A model generated the notes under the pieces. That model ran no database searches and was not told the DNA's origin. It saw only the letters and a list, made by a program, of their open reading frames with translations. From positions 61,420 through 125,419 of the forward strand of contig JNKJ01000021.1 of NCBI GenBank assembly GCA_000702025.1: 64,000 nt of DNA, in the 5' to 3' direction. Positions 60,156 through 64,000 of the stretch are shown in pieces. The DNA is from Blautia schinkii DSM 10518. GTDB lineage: Bacteria; Bacillota; Clostridia; Lachnospirales; Lachnospiraceae. Each line of letters starts with the position of its first letter. Position 1 is the stretch's first letter. Made by a program: the position numbers and the translations under genes.

Positions 60156-60689
60156 ATGGCAAAAGTAGAACTGAAACAACCAATCGTAGAAGAAATCGCA
60201 AACTGCGTGAAAGAGGCAGAATCTGTTGTTCTTGTTAATTACAGCGGCCTCACCGTAGAGCAGGATACTATTTTACGTAAGGAATTAAGAGAAGCTGGTG
60301 TTCAGTACAAGGTTTATAAGAACACAATGATGAACTTCGCGTTCAAGGGAACTCCGTGCGAAAGCCTTTGCGAGCACTTACATGGAACAAACGCTCTGGC
60401 GATTTCCGAGACAGACGCAACTGCTCCTGCAAGAATCCTTGCAAACTTTGCGAAGAAGAATCCGAAATTAGAGTTGATTGCAGGTGTGGTTGAAGGCAAC
60501 TACAACGATCAGGCAGGCATCCAGGCTCTTGCAAGCATTCCGTCCAGAGAAGAACTTCTCGGAAAACTGCTTGGAAGCATCCAGTCTCCGATCAGCAACT
60601 TGGCTCGTGTGCTTAACCAGATTGCAGAAGCTGGCGGAGCAGAAGCAGCTATCGCAGCAAAGCCTGCAGAGGCAGCAGCTGCTGAATAA
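60156..60689 (+). CDS. rplJ: 50S ribosomal protein L10
   Basis: 177 residues. MAKVELKQPIVEEIANCVKE and VNYSGLTVEQDTILRKELRE are typical of L10; the C-terminal helix that carries L7/L12 dimers ends in an Ala-rich tail. AAGGAGG lies just before the ATG at 60156. Longer in-frame extension from 60069 is not supported. It is regulated by the L10 leader upstream and is followed by rplL. Confidence 0.97.
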   Translation: MAKVELKQPIVEEIANCVKEAESVVLVNYSGLTVEQDTILRKELREAGVQYKVYKNTMMNFAFKGTPCESLCEHLHGTNALAISETDATAPARILANFAKKNPKLELIAGVVEGNYNDQAGIQALASIPSREELLGKLLGSIQSPISNLARVLNQIAEAGGAEAAIAAKPAEAAAAE

Positions 60690-60759
60690 TGAAGCTAGAC
60701 CCCTTATAAGGGCGTTAAATTAAAAAGAAAATCAAAAATGATAATGGAGGGAAATTAAA

Positions 60760-61134
60760 ATGGCAAAATTAACAACAGAAGAGTTTATTGCGGCAATCAA
60801 AGAATTATCCGTATTAGAGTTAAATGATTTAGTAAAAGCTTGTGAAGAAGAGTTCGGCGTATCTGCAGCAGCAGGTGTTGTTGTAGCAGCAGCAGGCGGC
60901 GCAGCAGAAGCAGCAGAAGAGAAAGATGAGTTTGACGTAGAGCTGACAGAGGTTGGCGCTAACAAGGTTAAAGTTATCAAAGTTGTTCGTGAAGTTACCG
61001 GCTTAGGCTTAAAAGAAGCTAAGGCAGTAGTTGACGGTGCACCGAAGGTAGTGAAAGAAGCTGCATCCAAGGCTGAGGCTGAGGATATCAAAGCTAAACT
61101 TGAGGCTGAAGGCGCTAAGGTTACACTTAAATAA
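60760..61134 (+). CDS. rplL: 50S ribosomal protein L7/L12
   Basis: 124 residues. N-terminal dimerisation part ([20 protein letters not shown]), Ala-rich hinge ([16 protein letters not shown]) and the C-terminal factor-binding domain ([20 protein letters not shown]). Binds elongation factors on the ribosomal stalk. GGAGG is seven bases before the ATG. Confidence 0.97.
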   Translation: MAKLTTEEFIAAIKELSVLELNDLVKACEEEFGVSAAAGVVVAAAGGAAEAAEEKDEFDVELTEVGANKVKVIKVVREVTGLGLKEAKAVVDGAPKVVKEAASKAEAEDIKAKLEAEGAKVTLK

Positions 61135-61160
61135 TTCAACCAAAAAGTATTCGATAATTT

Positions 61161-61193
61161 GCAGGAATGTCCGTGGACATTCCTGCTTTTTCG
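61161..61193 (+). terminator. Terminator after rplL
   Basis: GCAGGAATGTCC and GGACATTCCTGC pair around a two-base turn, followed by TTTTTCG. Confidence 0.85.
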
Positions 61194-61301
61194 TTGTATA
61201 ATCAATTTATGATGAGAATTCTTCTATATGAACAGATAATGCGAATCACATAACATAAATCTGTTTATATAAAATACAGTATGCAGTATGGGGGTAATAG
61301 A

Positions 61302-62780
61302 GTGAAAAGGTTAATATCAGGAATGTTGAGTCTGGCACTTGGAGCCGGGCTTTGCTTTTCTCCTGTGGCGGCAGTGCCGGTCCAGGCATCGCCAAGAGTA
61401 TTGGACGCAGCGCAGGAAATTTACCGCGAGGATCAGGAGATGGAACGCCAGCTTTTGGAAGAGTCAGAGCAGGAGTTGCCGGAAGAGTTTGTCATGAAAA
61501 CGGCTTCTGGTACAGAGGCGGAGCAGGTGCTTGCTTCTTTAAGCGAGGACAGCCATACGGATGAAGATGTGTTTGCACAGTCCCCGGATGCTTTTGAGAA
61601 TGACTTTACTACAGGTGACTTTACTGCGGATGAGGAGACAGAAGTCCCGGATGTGTTTGGCGACAGCACGGAGGAAGAGGAGTTATTCGGAGACAACAGT
61701 GATACAGAGATTTTCTCTCAGAGCGGAGAATCCGATTCCCAGGAGGGGGATGAGGACCCGTTTACCACTATGACAGAGGTCACTCTTCAGGCTGATAACG
61801 GCATGGACATTACCGGCATACTGAATTCCTTGCTTTCAGAGGTGCACTGGCGGGCGACAGATTCCAATCCTTATAAAGTGATCATTCCGCCGGGCAGCTA
61901 TCAGCTTTCCGGCACCATATGCCTGTACAGCAATATCCATCTATATGCAGTGGGCGCGGTTATAACCAAAACCTCCACTACCAAGCATATACTCATACGA
62001 TTGGGCAGTTCTCAGGAGTCGGCGGGAGGATACGACGGCTATCGTAATGTCACCATCGAGGGCGGTACCTGGGACTCGAATTATGAAATTTGTGAAAATA
62101 AAGAAGCACCTGGCGGTTTCGTAGGATTTCGCATAGGCCATGCGACACATGTGGTGATAAAAGATGTGACTTTCCTGAACAATCTCAAATCGCATTTCCT
62201 GGAGTTCGGCGGCGTGAAGGATGCACGAGTGACAGGCTGTACTTTCCGCGGATACTGGGAACCCTATGAATCAGGCGGTCAGGAGTGTATCCAGATTGAT
62301 TCCTGCAAAGATTATATTTTCCCCAGCTATCTGCCTTATGACGGTACGACATGCGAGGATATCTATATAGACGGGAACACTTTTGAGAATGTATTTGCCG
62401 GTGTGGGCAGCCACAGTATGATGTTTGGCCGGCCGTACCGCAACATCACGATCACAAACAACACTTTCCGTAATATTAAGAAACGTGCAGTGTGGTGCCT
62501 GAATTACCAAGATTCCCTGGTGGCGGGGAATACCATGGAGAATGTGGGCGGCGGTGTTTATGTACGTTCCATTTACAGCAGCAACACGCATACGGTAGAC
62601 GGTCAGCCTGTAGATAATACCATGAACCAGGAGCCCGAAAATCTGGTGATCAGGGATAATAAAATCAAGATGGCAAAGTCCTCTAATATAGCCAAATCCT
62701 TTTGGCGGACCTTTGGAATTCAGGTGATTGGTGAGAAGGTAAAAAACTCATCCACCGGAATACCTGACGGCCATATGTAG
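61302..62780 (+). CDS. Secreted right-handed beta-helix protein, 5' part of a frameshifted gene
   Basis: About 492 residues from GTG 61302 (GGGGG seven bases upstream). Signal peptide VKRLISGMLSLALGAGLCFSP...VQASP, a long acidic low-complexity part (DFTADEETEVPDVF, STEEEELFGDNSDTE), then pectate-lyase-like parallel beta-helix repeats with HVVIKDVTFLNN, DIYIDGNTFENV and NITITNNTFRNI. It stops at TAG 62778 after GIPDGHM. The helix continues without a break in the next frame from about 62777, so the full protein would be about 755 residues and lost one base near 62775. Surface glycan-binding or cleaving role likely. Confidence 0.75.
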   Translation: MKRLISGMLSLALGAGLCFSPVAAVPVQASPRVLDAAQEIYREDQEMERQLLEESEQELPEEFVMKTASGTEAEQVLASLSEDSHTDEDVFAQSPDAFENDFTTGDFTADEETEVPDVFGDSTEEEELFGDNSDTEIFSQSGESDSQEGDEDPFTTMTEVTLQADNGMDITGILNSLLSEVHWRATDSNPYKVIIPPGSYQLSGTICLYSNIHLYAVGAVITKTSTTKHILIRLGSSQESAGGYDGYRNVTIEGGTWDSNYEICENKEAPGGFVGFRIGHATHVVIKDVTFLNNLKSHFLEFGGVKDARVTGCTFRGYWEPYESGGQECIQIDSCKDYIFPSYLPYDGTTCEDIYIDGNTFENVFAGVGSHSMMFGRPYRNITITNNTFRNIKKRAVWCLNYQDSLVAGNTMENVGGGVYVRSIYSSNTHTVDGQPVDNTMNQEPENLVIRDNKIKMAKSSNIAKSFWRTFGIQVIGEKVKNSSTGIPDGHM

Positions 62781-63568
62781 TAAAAGGAGTAACGATTGAG
62801 GGAAATACCATCAGCGGTCCGGGAAATGGGATACGTCTCAGCCTGGCTGACAACTGTGAGGTCTCCTCTAATACATTAAAGCTTCAGAAACCGTCCAGAT
62901 TTACAAACATCGGAATTTATCTGGGAGCAGGCTCGCAAAATACAATAAAGAATAATACCGTGGAAAAAGCTTGGAACAGCGGGATTTATGTATATAACGG
63001 CGGCGCTTCGTATAAGATATCCAGTACAAACAATGTCCTTACAGGAAACAGGGTGGAATCTTGTGATGCAGACGGAATCCTTATAGACCCACAGAGTAAT
63101 AATACTACCTTGACTAAAAATATTGCTGTTAAGAATGACGGAAGCGGAATTGCGGTTTATCATTCCACAGTCTCAGCACTTGATGAAAATCTTGTACAGA
63201 ATAATAAAAATTATGGGATTTACGCAGAAGGCTCCAATATAAAGGCACAGAAAATGAATGAAATGTCCGGAAATAAAGGAGGCTATGCTATGTACATGAG
63301 CGGCTGTAAAGGTAAGGCGCAGTCGTTGAAATCAATCAAGGTGAATTCGCTTACCCCTGCGGTAAAAAAACTAACAGGTTATGCTGCCGGCGGCAAGTCG
63401 ATTACTGTGGCGGTTAAGAAGAACAAGAAAAAAATCGGCAATGGAAAGATAAATACCAAAGGTCAGTATACGGTTCCTATTAAGAAGCAGAAAAAAGGGA
63501 CGGTGCTTTTGCTTTCTGTGACGGATAAGTATAAGAATTGTGTGACGGAAGAGCGGAAGATAAAATAA
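62777..63568 (+). pseudogene. 3' part of the same beta-helix gene, in the shifted frame
   Basis: Reading from GTA 62777 gives VVKGVTIEGNTISGPGNGIR, then more helix rungs (NIGIYLGAGSQNTIKNNTVE, GIYVYNG, ILIDPQSNNTTLTKNIAVKN) and ends in a beta-sandwich tail (YAAGGKSITVAVKKNKKKIG, VLLLSVTDKYKN) resembling bacterial Ig-like domains. A GTG at 62960 would allow separate translation but has no good ribosome binding site. It makes sense only as the continuation of 61302-62780. Either a real inactivation, a phase-variation state or an assembly error. Confidence 0.7.
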
Positions 63569-63587
63569 TGGATTAATGGATGAGAAG

Positions 63588-63618
63588 AAAACGGCAGGGG
63601 GGTCCTTGCCGTTTTTAT
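63588..63618 (+). terminator. Terminator after the beta-helix gene
   Basis: AAAACGGCAGG and CCTTGCCGTTTTT pair around a short loop with a T-run. Confidence 0.75.
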
Positions 63619-63656
63619 TAAGGGGGGAAGGGGTGTCCCCTGGGAGGTTGTTGAAC

Positions 63657-63861
63657 GGTAAGCAGGCGGAGAAACGGGGCGGAGACCTGGGACACATTGG
63701 GCGGATGCCCGCTCCCCTTCAACTAATTGCCAACTGCGACTAAGACGCTCACGAGAGCGTTCGCGCCCAAGTCTCCGTAGGCAATGGATTTTCAGGCTCG
63801 CTTTCCGCAAATCCGCCCAATCGTGTCCCAGGTCTCCGCCCCGTTCCTCCGCCTGCTTACC
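63657..63861. repeat. Long GC-rich inverted repeat, palindromic element copy 2
   Basis: Left arm 63657-63705 and right arm 63812-63861 are inverted copies with one substitution and one single-base gap over about 50 bases (GGTAAGCAGGCGGAG... ending ATTGGGCGGA). The 106-base loop contains an extra GACGCTC/GAGCGTT hairpin and a GGATTT/AAATCC pair. Weaker pairing extends outward (GGAAGGGG with CCCCTTCC). No coding frame is convincing. It is related to 56610-56745. Confidence 0.85.
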
Positions 63862-63910
63862 TACCACTACCTCTTTTCCCCTTCCTGACTGCTGTGTCTT
63901 TCTGCGGAAG

Positions 63911-64000
63911 GAATTCCCTTGCGGAGCTGAACGGTGGTTTTTGGAGGAAGGAATTCCCTTGCGGAGCTGAACGGTGGTTTTTGGAGGAAGGAATTCCCTT
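63911..64000. repeat. 40-base tandem repeat running off the window
   Basis: Two identical 40-base units (63911-63950, 63951-63990), each starting GAATTCCCTTGCGGAGCTGA, and ten bases of a third unit at the edge. The joins create GGAATTCC palindromes. The true copy number lies outside the window. Confidence 0.9.

Noticed and set aside
63911..64000. CRISPR array at the window edge
   Set aside because: The 40-base unit repeats head to tail without unique spacers.
1..64000. tRNA or rRNA genes
   Set aside because: No cloverleaf with GTTCGA-type T loop and acceptor pairing, and no rRNA core sequence, was found on either strand.

Overview
The window looks like a chromosomal segment of a Gram-positive, anaerobic, spore-forming gut Firmicute, most likely a Lachnospiraceae (Blautia or Clostridium cluster XIVa type). 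The reasons are a spoIIID gene, strong AGGAGG ribosome binding sites with several TTG and GTG starts, YesM/YesN-type two-component systems beside sugar ABC transporters, glycosidases for host and plant glycans, Rnf-like electron transport genes, and a ribosomal protein L10 leader. The genus is an inference from gene content, not from a marker-gene comparison.

Layout. 1-3160: a partial Hsp20 gene, a CmpB-type membrane protein, and a small-protein/GNAT pair that looks like a toxin-antitoxin module. 3189-11157: carbohydrate locus 1, with a YesN/YesM system reading left and a solute-binding protein, two permeases and a GH29 alpha-L-fucosidase reading right. 11425-13263: a pRiA4b-ORF3-like/SEC-C protein. 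13344-23451: carbohydrate or guanidino-compound locus 2, with a LacI regulator, a variant ureohydrolase, a ribose-type ABC importer with two paralogous binding proteins, an amidohydrolase, a ROK kinase and a creatinase-fold M24 protein. 23685-25640: an IS605-family element with a crippled tnpA, an intact tnpB and a probable right-end omegaRNA, lying between remnants of a broken gene. 25817-27744: spoIIID and catalase. 28081-32427: a macrodomain hydrolase joined to an OmpR/HK two-component system, a small membrane protein and an ABC-2 exporter. 32518-34232: small genes, TspO, a GNAT. 34306-45447: carbohydrate locus 3, with a GH78 rhamnosidase, two permeases and a binding protein reading left, and YesN, YesM and a GH43 reading right. 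45544-50531: a SagB-type nitroreductase and an Rnf-like cluster (C, D, G and one RnfA/E-like subunit) with no rnfB and no second A/E gene next to it. 50681-55222: a secreted protein, a BlaI/BlaR1-like pair, and a GNAT/TetR unit. 55382-61134: ApbE flavin transferase, YaaA, a Cys-rich small protein, YitT, upp, and the L10 leader with rplJ and rplL. 61302-64000: a frameshifted beta-helix surface protein followed by repeat-rich DNA.

How the genes work together. Loci 1 and 3 share one plan: a membrane kinase and an AraC-type regulator sense a glycan, a Family-1-type ABC importer takes up oligosaccharides, and a cytoplasmic glycosidase (fucosidase, rhamnosidase, xylosidase/arabinosidase) trims them. 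Locus 2 uses a LacI repressor and a ribose-type importer instead. ApbE probably attaches FMN to the RnfD and RnfG subunits encoded 6-8 kb away, so the two loci are likely functionally linked. YaaA, catalase and TspO may contribute to oxidative stress handling.

The most unusual features are the reduced Rnf-like cluster whose RnfG carries a nested extra domain, the M24 and ureohydrolase proteins with changed metal ligands in one locus, the dead-TnpA/live-TnpB element with an SOS-type box, an 83-base interspersed hairpin element found twice, long GC-rich palindromes at 56.6 kb and 63.7 kb, and several tandem repeats. No tRNA, rRNA gene or CRISPR array was seen.
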